Source of the DNA: Ottelia alismoides
Lineage: Eukaryota > Streptophyta > Magnoliopsida > Alismatales > Hydrocharitaceae
DNA: 64,000 nucleotides
NCBI GenBank assembly: GCA_037367405.1
Contig: JAZKJV010011400.1
Location: 8,182,501-8,246,500, forward strand
Direction of reading: 5' to 3'
Shown: positions 50,976 to 58,920 of the stretch, piece by piece
Layout: each line of letters begins with the position of its first letter
Numbering within the stretch: position 1 is the stretch's first letter
The notes under the pieces: model-generated
Told to the model about the DNA's origin: nothing
Database searches by the model: none
Seen by the model: only the letters and a program-made list of their open reading frames with translations
Position numbers and translations under genes: made by a program

Positions 50976-51004
50976 AGTGCTCTACCAACTGAGCTACATC
51001 CACC
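50931..51004 (-). tRNA. tRNA-His (anticodon GTG)
   Basis: The minus strand reads GTGGATG (acceptor), a D-arm AGCTCAGTTGGTAGAGC, an anticodon loop TTGTGGC with GTG in the centre, a T-arm with GTTCGAGCC, and CATCCAC. An extra G at 51004 gives the G-1 expected for histidine tRNA. No CCA is encoded. The 3' end serves as att for both elements. Confidence 0.9.
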
Positions 51005-51152
51005 ATCTGTGCGAACAAGTCCGATTTTAAGATGGCTGACCTGAATCGTCAATCGTATCCTGCCCAGCGGCCGGCGGGTTCTTTTTGAGAGTGGCCAAGG
51101 GCCGCTATATTATGCTGCCTGGCTCTTTGATCTCTCACTTCGGAAAGCAATC

Positions 51153-52301
51153 ATGCGCGCAAAGCTTCTGGCTGGAATCCCGGCCGAAAATTCGGCTCTC
51201 TACCATCGTGTCCGCTTTGGCGTGGGCGACCCGGCCGCGTGGATTGAACTGGAAGCCAGTGCCAGCGCTTCTAGAGAAACAATTTTTATCGTCCGAGATA
51301 TCGAAGCCGATCGAGCTCGCGCAGCGGTCAAGGTAGACCAGGTCAGCTCGCCAGCCCAGTTCGCACCCGCCGGTGGCCTCTCCGGAGATCGAGCCACCGC
51401 CACCGCTCAGTCGGTGGCCGAGTGCTTGAGACGGCACGGAGTAACGGCTGTGACCACCGATCGTACGCTGCCGTTCATTTACGCCTGGCACATTCAACAA
51501 GCCCACATCAAGCTCGAATACTCCGCCGAAATGGGCGTCGTCGAACGCCGCACCAAAGACGCACAGGAGATCCAGTGGATGCAAGCGGCCCAGGCCGTGA
51601 CCGAAGATGCCATCTTGATGGCGTGCCAATCCATCGCCAATGCACAAGCGGCCAGCGATGGCACGCTGCACCTGGATGGTGCTGTGCTGACCAGCGAGCG
51701 CATGCGGCACATGATCAGCGTGTACCTCTTGCAGCGCGGGTACTCCAACCATCATGATTCCATCGTAGCCTCGCTGCCGCACTCGGCCGATTGCCATGAC
51801 CGGGGCTCTGGCCCCCTCAAGACCGGCTTGCCAGTCATCGTCGATATCTTTCCTCAGTCGATGGAGACACGCTATTGGGGTGACTGCACACGCACCGTGG
51901 TGCACGGCACAGTTTCCGATGAAGTCGCCAAGATGCATGCTGCGGTCGTCGCCGCCAAACAGGCCGCTTGTGCCGCCCTGGTAACTGGAGCGTCGGCCGA
52001 TAGCGTTCACTCAGCCACCAAAGCCGCGCTGGCCGAACACGGCTTTGCCTTCGCGCGCGGTCAAATCTCCGACGATGCCATCATGCCCCACGGCACCGGC
52101 CACGGCGTCGGACTGGAAGTGCATGAACCTATTCTGCTGGATGATAACGGCGGCACGCTGATGAAAGGCGAGGTCCTGACAGTTGAACCCGGACTGTACG
52201 GTCGCCGCGCCGGCGGTGTGCGCGTAGAAGATATGCTGGTCGTTCAAGACGGCGCACCACTGAACCTCAATCGCTTGCCAGAAGGGCTCACCTGGAAGTA
52301 A
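51153..52301 (+). CDS. M24-family metallopeptidase (Xaa-Pro aminopeptidase-like)
   Basis: 382 residues. The C-terminal pita-bread domain shows the metal ligands: the Asp of VIVDIFPQ, the Asp of WGDCTRTV, His in MPHGTGHGVGLEVHE, Glu of TVEPGLY and Glu of RVEDMLVV. The N-terminal 150 residues form the creatinase-like domain. It removes N-terminal residues before proline from peptides in the cytoplasm. A chromosomal gene, independent of the elements, with a terminator downstream. Confidence 0.85.
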   Translation: MRAKLLAGIPAENSALYHRVRFGVGDPAAWIELEASASASRETIFIVRDIEADRARAAVKVDQVSSPAQFAPAGGLSGDRATATAQSVAECLRRHGVTAVTTDRTLPFIYAWHIQQAHIKLEYSAEMGVVERRTKDAQEIQWMQAAQAVTEDAILMACQSIANAQAASDGTLHLDGAVLTSERMRHMISVYLLQRGYSNHHDSIVASLPHSADCHDRGSGPLKTGLPVIVDIFPQSMETRYWGDCTRTVVHGTVSDEVAKMHAAVVAAKQAACAALVTGASADSVHSATKAALAEHGFAFARGQISDDAIMPHGTGHGVGLEVHEPILLDDNGGTLMKGEVLTVEPGLYGRRAGGVRVEDMLVVQDGAPLNLNRLPEGLTWK

Positions 52302-52338
52302 AGCCTCGCCTTCGTACCCACCGCTACCAATTTTTGAT

Positions 52339-52383
52339 GTTGCGCGTTTTTGTGTCACCTCTCCCAAGCGCAGCTTGGGGGAG
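52339..52383 (+). repeat. Repeat flanking the IS, left copy
   Basis: GTTGCGCGTTTTTGTG, then TCACCTCTCCCAAGCGCAGC and TTGGGGGAG. The inverse of 53928-53974 with small changes. Internal palindrome (CCCAAGCGCAGCTTGGG). Probably a chromosomal repeat in two orientations and not the end of the IS. Confidence 0.6.
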
Positions 52384-52442
52384 CGACCGTCTAGTGGTTT
52401 GTCAAATGGAAGAGTCTAAAATCTCTTCCTTCGTTTGTCTCT

Positions 52443-52477
52443 CCGGGGGCTCTGCCCCCAGACCCCCGGGATTTTTT
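52443..52477 (+). terminator. Rho-independent terminator
   Basis: CCGGGGG ... CCCCCGG stem followed by GATTTTTT. Downstream of the M24 peptidase gene. Confidence 0.7.
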
Positions 52478-52606
52478 AGGCATGGCGCCGGTAAATCAAT
52501 GCGTTTGATTTTCCATAGGCGCAGCATTACTATGAACTGTGCTAAGTGAAACGTAGCAAGCTCTGCGGGGACGCAACTTGTCAGGGATAACTTAGTCGCC
52601 GGTGAG

Positions 52607-53608
52607 TCAATCGCTCATCGAGCACGTAGTGCCCGTGGCCAGGTTGGAAACATCCTGGTCACGTGCCTTTCTTTCTAGTTCCCAGCTTGTTCCGTTGCGA
52701 ACCATCTCATGGAGGATTAGTAGCAGCTTTCGCATGCAAGCAACCAATGCGACCTTCTTAGGCTTACCGTGTTGGAGTAGCTTCAGGTAGTACTTGCGGA
52801 TCACCGGGTTGTGTTTGGTAGCCGCAAGAGCTGCCATGTAGAGCGCTCGCCGAACTGTTACGCGACCGCCGCGAACTTTTCTCTTCCCATCGCTCTTTCC
52901 GGATTGCTTGGTCATTGGAGCAACTCCAACCAGCTTGGAAAGGCTGTTTCGAGGAATGCTACCAAGCTCTGGGAGCTCCGCGATCAGCGTCGCTATCGTA
53001 ACCGGACCAACGCCAGGCACGCTGGCCATGATGGCTACATTGGGGCTCTCCTCGGCCAATGCTTCGGTATACTCCTTAAGCTTGTTATTGGTGACTTTTA
53101 GCTGCTTTTTCAGCGATTCTAAACCTTCTGCGATAAGTTTTAGGCTCTCCTCATCTTCACATAGTATCCTTCGGTTCTTTTCTTGGTTGGTCATGGTGAG
53201 CACTTGCACTCGACGTCGAACAATCGCTTGATGCCGCTTCTGCGCCTCGGTCCGTGGTTTGGTTAAATGCAGTTCCGTCTGCTGTCCATACTCACAAATC
53301 ATCTGGGCATCAATCTTGTCCGTTTTCTCCAAGTAACCTTGTCCTCGAGCGTGGTGATAGATCCGTAATGGGTTGACAACCGCCACCTTGACTTTCGCCG
53401 CATGCAGTTTGTCTAACAAGACGTTCTCCCACCCACCACTGCTCTCACAAACCGCTAGAGTTTGTTCAGGTTCTTCAAGCTTCTGGATCAGCTTTTCGAT
53501 TGCTTCGACGCTGTACTCAATCAACCTGGGCAACTTGCCCTGGGAATCCGCGATATCTAATTTCTTGGATGCCACATCAATCCCGATAACCCGCTTAAAC
53601 TTCGACAT
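52607..53608 (-). CDS. IS110-family transposase (DEDD)
   Basis: 333 residues. The N-terminal RuvC-like DEDD domain has D11 (VIGIDVASK), E55 (AVCESSGGW), D97 and D100 (KTDKIDAQM). A coiled-coil region (EDEESLKLIAEGLESLKKQL) follows. The C-terminal domain has VPGVGPVTIATLIAEL, the catalytic Ser region APMTKQSGKSDG (S236) and GGRVTVRRALYMAAL. It is full length and looks intact. Members use a bridge/seek RNA from the non-coding end to find targets. Confidence 0.9.
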   Translation of the reverse strand: MSKFKRVIGIDVASKKLDIADSQGKLPRLIEYSVEAIEKLIQKLEEPEQTLAVCESSGGWENVLLDKLHAAKVKVAVVNPLRIYHHARGQGYLEKTDKIDAQMICEYGQQTELHLTKPRTEAQKRHQAIVRRRVQVLTMTNQEKNRRILCEDEESLKLIAEGLESLKKQLKVTNNKLKEYTEALAEESPNVAIMASVPGVGPVTIATLIAELPELGSIPRNSLSKLVGVAPMTKQSGKSDGKRKVRGGRVTVRRALYMAALAATKHNPVIRKYYLKLLQHGKPKKVALVACMRKLLLILHEMVRNGTSWELERKARDQDVSNLATGTTCSMSD

Positions 53609-53840
53609 TGTTAGTTCCTACCTAGTAAAATGCGGTCTACACCGCAGAGCGATGCGACCTTGCGACCGTTCGGATAAAAACAATCAGCTACGCGTTCAGG
53701 CTCCCCCGCGAGATCCAAAGGTCTCTGGGTCGTTAATAGGAACTACGCAGCTGTGCTGAGAGACGTTGCAACGTCTCTCAGCAGGTCTAACTCTAGTCGG
53801 TATGCTAGATACTAGGTCGAATCGAGCCGTTTAGGCGCAG
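53609..53840 (-). ncRNA. Candidate bridge RNA region of the IS
   Basis: A non-coding stretch of about 230 bp directly upstream of the transposase start. In the IS110 subgroup the bridge RNA is made from this end. It contains several short dyads and the 30-bp palindrome at 53755-53784. The RNA itself is inferred from the family. Confidence 0.45.
53755..53784. repeat. 30-bp perfect palindrome
   Basis: TGCTGAGAGACGTTG and its exact reverse complement, with no spacer. It lies upstream of the transposase, where it could form a strong hairpin and limit transcription into the IS. Confidence 0.8.
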
Positions 53841-54082
53841 ATTCGGGAGGGGGCATTGCGCCGGGTAGGAGTCAACCATAACGCTTTGCCCCCTCCCGCA
53901 TCCTCGGCTAAAGGCCTCGTCTGCGACCTCCCCCAAGCTGCGCTCGGGAGAGGTGACATTCACAAAACGCGCAACTTCAAAACTACCAATCGGTGGAAGG
54001 CGTTAACGTTCGCGTCCACCGTCTGGCGACGGTGGCTACGGGGTAGCCTGATGGCACTGGTTATGGGGCAAGGAATTAGCGG
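53841..54082. other. Non-coding repeats right of the IS
   Basis: Contains a GGGAGGGGGC/GCCCCCTCCC hairpin (53846-53898), the inverted copy of the flanking repeat (53928-53974) and a REP-like CCACCGTC/GACGGTGG hairpin (54016-54039) similar to those in element B. No gene seen. Confidence 0.5.
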
Positions 54083-54733
54083 CTACTCTTTCGAGGTGTG
54101 GTCGTGAACGATGACCCAGTCGTTATCGATGGCTTGCCAAATCAACGAGAACTTGCCACCTATCGGCTCGTCGCGGTCTAATTGCCAGTGCCCTATGACC
54201 AGCATGGCCTGCTGGCCGATTGGCCTGATTTCCAACTGGTCAAAAGTCAGTTGTCCCATCGTGGCGCGATCGGGATAACGCTGCTTGTAGCCATCGGAAG
54301 TCGCTTGCCAACCGCGGGTTACTTTGCCTCCGGAAGCGAAGGTCAGCTGATCGCTATGCCAGTAAACTTCCATGAACTGATCGATGTTGCCCGCGTTCCA
54401 GGCAGCTTGTTGCGCAGCCAACTTGCCGCGGATAATCGATTCAACTGAATCCTGACTGCCAGCTGAACTGGCAGGCGTGATCGGCTGGACCAGCGACGAC
54501 AGTTGCCCCGACCGATCAGCAGCAGCCGAAGCAGCCGAAGCAGCAGCAGCAGCAGCGGAAGCCGCAGCCAAGTGAGTTTTGGCTTCGGCAACCTCTCGAG
54601 CGTGAACTTCAATCAGCTGGGCCATCTGACGACTACGCGCCGACTGCCAATAGAAGAAACCACCCCCCACCGCCAGCAGACCGATGAGCAGCAGACAAGC
54701 GAAAACCGCAGCGGATGTCGAGGAATGAGACAT
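54083..54733 (-). CDS. Membrane-anchored DUF4440/SnoaL-like protein
   Basis: 216 residues. A signal anchor (about 8-30, AAVFACLLLIGLLAVGGGFF), a Glu/Ala-rich helical linker (AEAKTHLAAASAAAAAASAA) and an NTF2-like domain (about 105-216) with AWNAGNIDQFMEVYWHSDQL and KFSLIWQAIDNDWVIVHDHT. NTF2-like domains of this type bind small ligands or oligomerise. The domain would face outward from the inner membrane. A heptamer repeat lies directly upstream. Confidence 0.7.
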   Translation of the reverse strand: MSHSSTSAAVFACLLLIGLLAVGGGFFYWQSARSRQMAQLIEVHAREVAEAKTHLAAASAAAAAASAASAAADRSGQLSSLVQPITPASSAGSQDSVESIIRGKLAAQQAAWNAGNIDQFMEVYWHSDQLTFASGGKVTRGWQATSDGYKQRYPDRATMGQLTFDQLEIRPIGQQAMLVIGHWQLDRDEPIGGKFSLIWQAIDNDWVIVHDHTSKE

Positions 54734-54738
54734 GGAAA

Positions 54739-54843
54739 GTTTGAAGTTTGAAGTTTGAAGTTTGAAGTTTGAAGTTTGAAGTTTGAAGTTTGAAGTTTGA
54801 AGTTTGAAGTTTGAGATTTGAGATTTGAGATTTGAGATTTGAG
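54739..54843. repeat. Heptamer tandem repeat
   Basis: About eleven copies of TTTGAAG, then about five copies of TTTGAGA, between the DUF4440-like gene start and the next gene. Copy number is likely to vary, and it sits in the 5' region of the leftward gene. Confidence 0.85.
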
Positions 54844-54906
54844 ATCTTGAGCCTTAAGCCTTACACCTTACACCTTACACCTGACGCCTTTCCCCCTCAG
54901 CTTACC

Positions 54907-54947
54907 AAATAAAACAAGCCCTCGGGCTGGTGCTGCTCGAGGGCTTG
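54907..54947 (-). terminator. Rho-independent terminator
   Basis: On the minus strand CAAGCCCTCG and CGAGGGCTTG pair around a 13-base loop, followed by TTTTATTT. It ends the DUF3467 transcript. Confidence 0.75.
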
Positions 54948-54999
54948 GGCAATAGCGAAGATGGACTGGCTAGCGTGGGTGGAGCCAGTCGACAGGCGA

Positions 55000-55347
55000 C
55001 TAGGCCTGGCCTTGGACGCGCAAGCGTTTTTGGATGTCGGTTTCCAGGACGCCGAAGACGGCTTCGTGGCGTTGGACGGACATGTTCAGAGCGGCCAACA
55101 GACGCTTGGCAGTGTAGAAATTCATGACTACGCGTTGCTTGACGTGGATCGGATCCTTGGGCATGCCAACTGGTTGTGGGTTCAGACCGAAGTCGACAAT
55201 CAGTTCTTCAGGCGAGCCAGTAACGCGGCAGAAGTTTGCATAGCAAGCCGTTACGTCATCGTCCTTGACTTGGACTTGCACTTGTTGTGGTGCGCGGGCT
55301 TCTGCGGCTGGTGCTTCTTGTTCCATAACGTCGGTTTCTTTCGACAT
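55000..55347 (-). CDS. DUF3467 family protein
   Basis: 115 residues from ATG 55347 (GGGAG upstream). After a Glu/Ala/Pro-rich start, VTACYANFCRVTGSPEELIV and DFGLNPQP, then RVVMNFYTAKRLLAALNMSV are the signature of DUF3467, a small conserved protein of planctomycetes and related phyla. Function unknown. It is transcribed leftward after the M50/HlyD genes. Confidence 0.8.
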   Translation of the reverse strand: MSKETDVMEQEAPAAEARAPQQVQVQVKDDDVTACYANFCRVTGSPEELIVDFGLNPQPVGMPKDPIHVKQRVVMNFYTAKRLLAALNMSVQRHEAVFGVLETDIQKRLRVQGQA

Positions 55348-55500
55348 GAGTAATACTCCCAGACTGCTAGAGGGCAGCCTCCTTGTGACGTGATCGTTGG
55401 AGATCACACGACTATTCTGCAGACTTCGCTGACGTGCGGTTCAACCACTGAACCACATAGGACGACTTCGAAATCGCTTCATACCAAAAACAAATCTAAC

Positions 55501-57741
55501 TTACATTTCAAAACGGAAAGTGCGGGCGAGAAATCTATAAAATCGCCAGCCCACCGATTTCCAACCAACATAGATCTTTGCATATCCACGATAGCCGGCG
55601 CGCAGTGGAACCTTCACGTCGTTCAGTGGCACGCGCGCCTGATACGAAGTGCTCATCGGACGCAGCCGGCCGCTGGGGTCCATCTCGGTATCCACGCCAC
55701 CGCTCATTTGCGATGAAAGGCTTTCCGGCAAGCTCTTCATATCCATCATGCTGATCGTACCGATGGAACCACTGAAGGTGTCCAGTCGGGCTGATTCGAT
55801 CTTCATATCGACTTCGTGGCCTGGCTTGACCAGGTCGATATCCGCCTGGTCGACTACCAGCACGGCTTCCATTTCATTGGGGTTACCGATCAAGCACAGC
55901 AGGTCTGACTGCGCGAAGAAGGCTTCATCATTTTTGGGTGAGAACGGATTACCGCTCCAACCAGGCAACTGCTCTTCTTCGCTAGCCCCCTTGGGATCGG
56001 GCTTGTTGGGTGGTTGGATAATCGTGCCGTCTACCTTGGCCGTGACAGTCAGCATGCCTGCTCGATCCAGGGCTCGTCGGTAGAGCTCTTCCTTAGAAGC
56101 GACGACCTCGGTGTTTACCTGCAGTAGTGCCACGGCTTGAGGATCGCTGAACTTCGAATCCTCCAAGGCGCGCAGACGCGCCTGGGCGACTTGCAGTTCA
56201 CCTAAACTCTTGGCAACTTGCAAGCGAACGTCAGGACTTTCCAGTTCGGCGATCGGTTCGTTGGCAGCCACATGGTCGCCGGGGCGTTTGTGCCACTTGA
56301 CCAGGTGCCCTGGAACCATCGCGAATACTTGTTCAGCATCTTTCGGCTGGATTTCCATGGCACAGTCGACATGGAACGGCAGCGGCAAGAAGGCCAACAC
56401 GCCCAACAAGGCAGTACCGACGATCGCCGTGGTGATGACTCGATTGCGTTTCATTTTACTAGCCCTACCCGGCGTACGGAAAAACTTGATCGTGGCCCAC
56501 AGCGGTTGAGCGATCATGCCTATCAGACCCGAGATCGCGATCAATCGCCCAACCGACTTCAACCCGTATGGCTCCAACACGCTGTTGAGGAACAGAATGA
56601 TCGAGAAGACGACCACCCACCGATAGATCACGGCGGCCACTGTATAGAGCGCGAACCAGAATCGATTGCGGTGAGGCAAGAATGGGTTTTCTTGCAACTC
56701 CAAACCCAAGCAGTATTGCTGGAACCAACGCTTCAGAATCTCCGTACTCTTTTGACGTAGGTTGGGAATCTCCAAAATGTCCATCAGGATGTAGTAACCG
56801 TCGAAGCGCAGCAGCGGGTTACCGTTGAACATCACCGTGCTGACCGAACAGATAAACATTACCGACAAGCACAAGAAGTTCACCATGCCGTCGGTACTGA
56901 ACCACCATATCCAGGTAGCGATCGACGCCAGGATCAATTCCACATACATGCCTGCGGCGCCGATAAACACACGATGCCATTTGTTGGGCAGCATCCATGA
57001 GTCAGATACGTTGCAGTACAGGCAAGGCGTGAACACCAGGAACATCAGTCCCATCTCGTGACACTCACCGCCGAACTTTTTGCAACTGAGCCCGTGGCCG
57101 AATTCGTGCAAGATCTTCACGATGGCCATCGTCGCGCCCAGGTAAATCCACTTGTCAGCCGCGAAGAACTGTTCAAAGGTCGGCAGCTTGGCCTGGAACT
57201 CCTGGTACTCCAAGCCCACCAGCATCAGCGCGCTCAGGCCAAACAATGCCACAAAGAGCACGCAGAGCGGAGTGAAGAGCCACCAGGTAAACGGGATCAA
57301 GAAGTTCAATAAGCGTTCCGGGTCGATGCCGCGGAACCGCAGGGCAAAGACGTTGGCCAGTTTGCCCAGCAGTTCACGTTTCTTCTTCTGGTCGCCGCGC
57401 CGACGCAGTTGCCGGCCTTGACCGCTGGCGTTGGAGATCACCAAACCGCTGCGGTGCAGCATACCTACAAACTGCTGCAGATCCTGAAGAGTGATGCGCT
57501 GGGGGGCGAACTGACGTTGGAAGGTCTCTTTGATTTCGTGGAGGCTGGTCTTGCCATCGAGCATATTCAGGATGGCATACTCTTCCTCATGGAAACGGAA
57601 GTAATTCAAACCAACAGGCTCTTTGATCACCCAATAGACTCGGCCGTGATACTTATGCTTGTTGGCAATCAGGTCCGGACGACAGCGCAGCTTGAGCGGC
57701 CGCATTGCGCTGTTGACGAGACTTTCTGCCATCGTGGTCAT
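55501..57741 (-). CDS. PqqD-like/M50 site-2-protease-like/HlyD-like membrane protein
   Basis: 746 residues. Residues 35-105 resemble a PqqD-type peptide-binding domain (YWVIKEPVGLNYFRFHEEEY). Residues 150-430 are a polytopic M50-type metalloprotease with HEFGH (212-216) and NPLLRFDGYY as the third-ligand motif. From about 440 on it has a membrane helix followed by a HlyD-type lipoyl/barrel part (VPGHLVKWHKRPGDHVAANE). It probably takes part in export or cell-surface handling of a peptide or protein together with the next two genes. Confidence 0.85.
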   Translation of the reverse strand: MTTMAESLVNSAMRPLKLRCRPDLIANKHKYHGRVYWVIKEPVGLNYFRFHEEEYAILNMLDGKTSLHEIKETFQRQFAPQRITLQDLQQFVGMLHRSGLVISNASGQGRQLRRRGDQKKKRELLGKLANVFALRFRGIDPERLLNFLIPFTWWLFTPLCVLFVALFGLSALMLVGLEYQEFQAKLPTFEQFFAADKWIYLGATMAIVKILHEFGHGLSCKKFGGECHEMGLMFLVFTPCLYCNVSDSWMLPNKWHRVFIGAAGMYVELILASIATWIWWFSTDGMVNFLCLSVMFICSVSTVMFNGNPLLRFDGYYILMDILEIPNLRQKSTEILKRWFQQYCLGLELQENPFLPHRNRFWFALYTVAAVIYRWVVVFSIILFLNSVLEPYGLKSVGRLIAISGLIGMIAQPLWATIKFFRTPGRASKMKRNRVITTAIVGTALLGVLAFLPLPFHVDCAMEIQPKDAEQVFAMVPGHLVKWHKRPGDHVAANEPIAELESPDVRLQVAKSLGELQVAQARLRALEDSKFSDPQAVALLQVNTEVVASKEELYRRALDRAGMLTVTAKVDGTIIQPPNKPDPKGASEEEQLPGWSGNPFSPKNDEAFFAQSDLLCLIGNPNEMEAVLVVDQADIDLVKPGHEVDMKIESARLDTFSGSIGTISMMDMKSLPESLSSQMSGGVDTEMDPSGRLRPMSTSYQARVPLNDVKVPLRAGYRGYAKIYVGWKSVGWRFYRFLARTFRFEM

Positions 57742-57809
57742 AGTTTAAGTATTCAGCCTGCGAGTGATTGGAAGGATCAGTTGAACGACTTGCCGCGTGA
57801 CGGGCCAGC

Positions 57810-58823
57810 TTATTCAGAGGGGGCCAGGTTAATGTCGACCAGGGCTTGCATACCGTCGCGCAACAGCCACGCATTGCCGCCGACGGTGTTGGGAACTTTG
57901 GCCCAGATTCGGCAGCGGGCCATTTCGACCACGGGGCTGACGAATTCAATACGGGTCGTGTGGGTCCATTCCTTGCCACCGATCGGAATACGAATCGTCA
58001 TGGCAGCGTTGTGCAAGCGGGCGGCGTCTGAGTTCTTGACTGGTACCAGGGCTTCGATACGCATCTCTTTCATGTGGACCAAACGCAGGATTGGTTCGCC
58101 GGCTTTGACCCACTCACCTTGATCGCGGTAGCGTTCAACAATGATACCCTCGTAGGGCGAGTTGACTTTGCGCAAGGTCAATTGGACTTGAGCGGCTTGT
58201 ACCTTCTCTTTAGCTACCGCCGCAGCCAGGATGTCTTTCGAATGATCGACTTCCGCTACTTCGATACCCAGGCGAGCCTTTTCCGCTTCGAGCAACTTGC
58301 GGCGTGTTTCCTGCTTGGAAGCTGAGGTGCGTTTGTACAGTTCTAGTACTTCGTTGTATTCAGCATCGGAGACGTCGGCGACTTTCTTGGAGAATCGCAG
58401 GTTGGCATCTTGCTTGGCTTGGGCATCAGCGGCTTCGAATTCCTTCTGCGCCACAGCCAGTTCCGCCAGGGCCGTGCGTTCATCAATGGTCAGCACCAGT
58501 TGACCTTTTTCGACCGCGGCCCCTTCATCGACCAGCAGTTCTTGCAGAATACCGTCGGACTGAGCGGCCAGTTTGATGTCGTGCAGACACTTGACCGAGC
58601 CTTCGATATTGGTGATCGAGTTCCCACTGAGCGATGGTTCGCGCTGGGCGCCAGGCGAGAACGCGCTGCTGAGCGCGGACCGCGGTGGTGCTTCCGGAAC
58701 AGGCAGCGCAGGTGCGCCGGCGCCCGGCAGTTGTGGCAACTCGGGCGATTGTGCACTGGCGATGCTGGCCATCATGCCCAGGCCCAGCAAGGCGGTCCAT
58801 TTGATTGAATTGGCGACTATCAT
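57810..58823 (-). CDS. HlyD-type periplasmic adaptor protein
   Basis: 337 residues from ATG 58823; the longer frame lacks features. Signal peptide (about 1-24, ending ASA-Q), Pro-rich linker, then lipoyl half-motif (KLAAQSDGILQELLVDEGAA), a coiled-coil hairpin (about 130-205), second lipoyl half (NSPYEGIIVERYRDQGEWVK), and a beta-barrel part. It would link a membrane partner to the cell envelope. The genes on both sides also have HlyD-type parts. Confidence 0.8.
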   Translation of the reverse strand: MIVANSIKWTALLGLGMMASIASAQSPELPQLPGAGAPALPVPEAPPRSALSSAFSPGAQREPSLSGNSITNIEGSVKCLHDIKLAAQSDGILQELLVDEGAAVEKGQLVLTIDERTALAELAVAQKEFEAADAQAKQDANLRFSKKVADVSDAEYNEVLELYKRTSASKQETRRKLLEAEKARLGIEVAEVDHSKDILAAAVAKEKVQAAQVQLTLRKVNSPYEGIIVERYRDQGEWVKAGEPILRLVHMKEMRIEALVPVKNSDAARLHNAAMTIRIPIGGKEWTHTTRIEFVSPVVEMARCRIWAKVPNTVGGNAWLLRDGMQALVDINLAPSE

Positions 58824-58920
58824 GACCAGTCTCCCAGAGATGGCGATTGAAGACGAGATTGTGTGTGCAAGCGACAAGGAGTTAATGGGACTCAGTTGGC
58901 AGACAGTAGGCGATTGGTGA

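Larger units (their letters stand above)
52516..53840 (-). mobile_element. IS110-family insertion sequence
   Basis: One transposase gene plus a 230-bp non-coding stretch upstream of it and about 90 bp downstream. The ends are set only provisionally by the 9-bp sequence TAGGCGCAG found at 52516-52524 and 53832-53840; IS110 elements lack typical terminal inverted repeats. The total of about 1.3 kb fits the family. Confidence 0.6.

Noticed and set aside
50492..51052. A 186-residue leftward frame extending into the tRNA
   Set aside because: Its first part is the tRNA-His sequence itself (SSVGRALDCGSSCRGFEPLH is the usual tRNA read-through). The gene is taken from GTG 50848.
52339..53974. The inverted flanking repeats as ends of a larger composite transposon
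   Set aside because: The repeats have their own internal palindrome and resemble chromosomal repeats; IS110 elements do not use terminal inverted repeats, and no target duplication was found.
54739..54843. Heptamer array as CRISPR or coding repeat
   Set aside because: Units are 7 bp with no spacers, and there is no supported frame through it.
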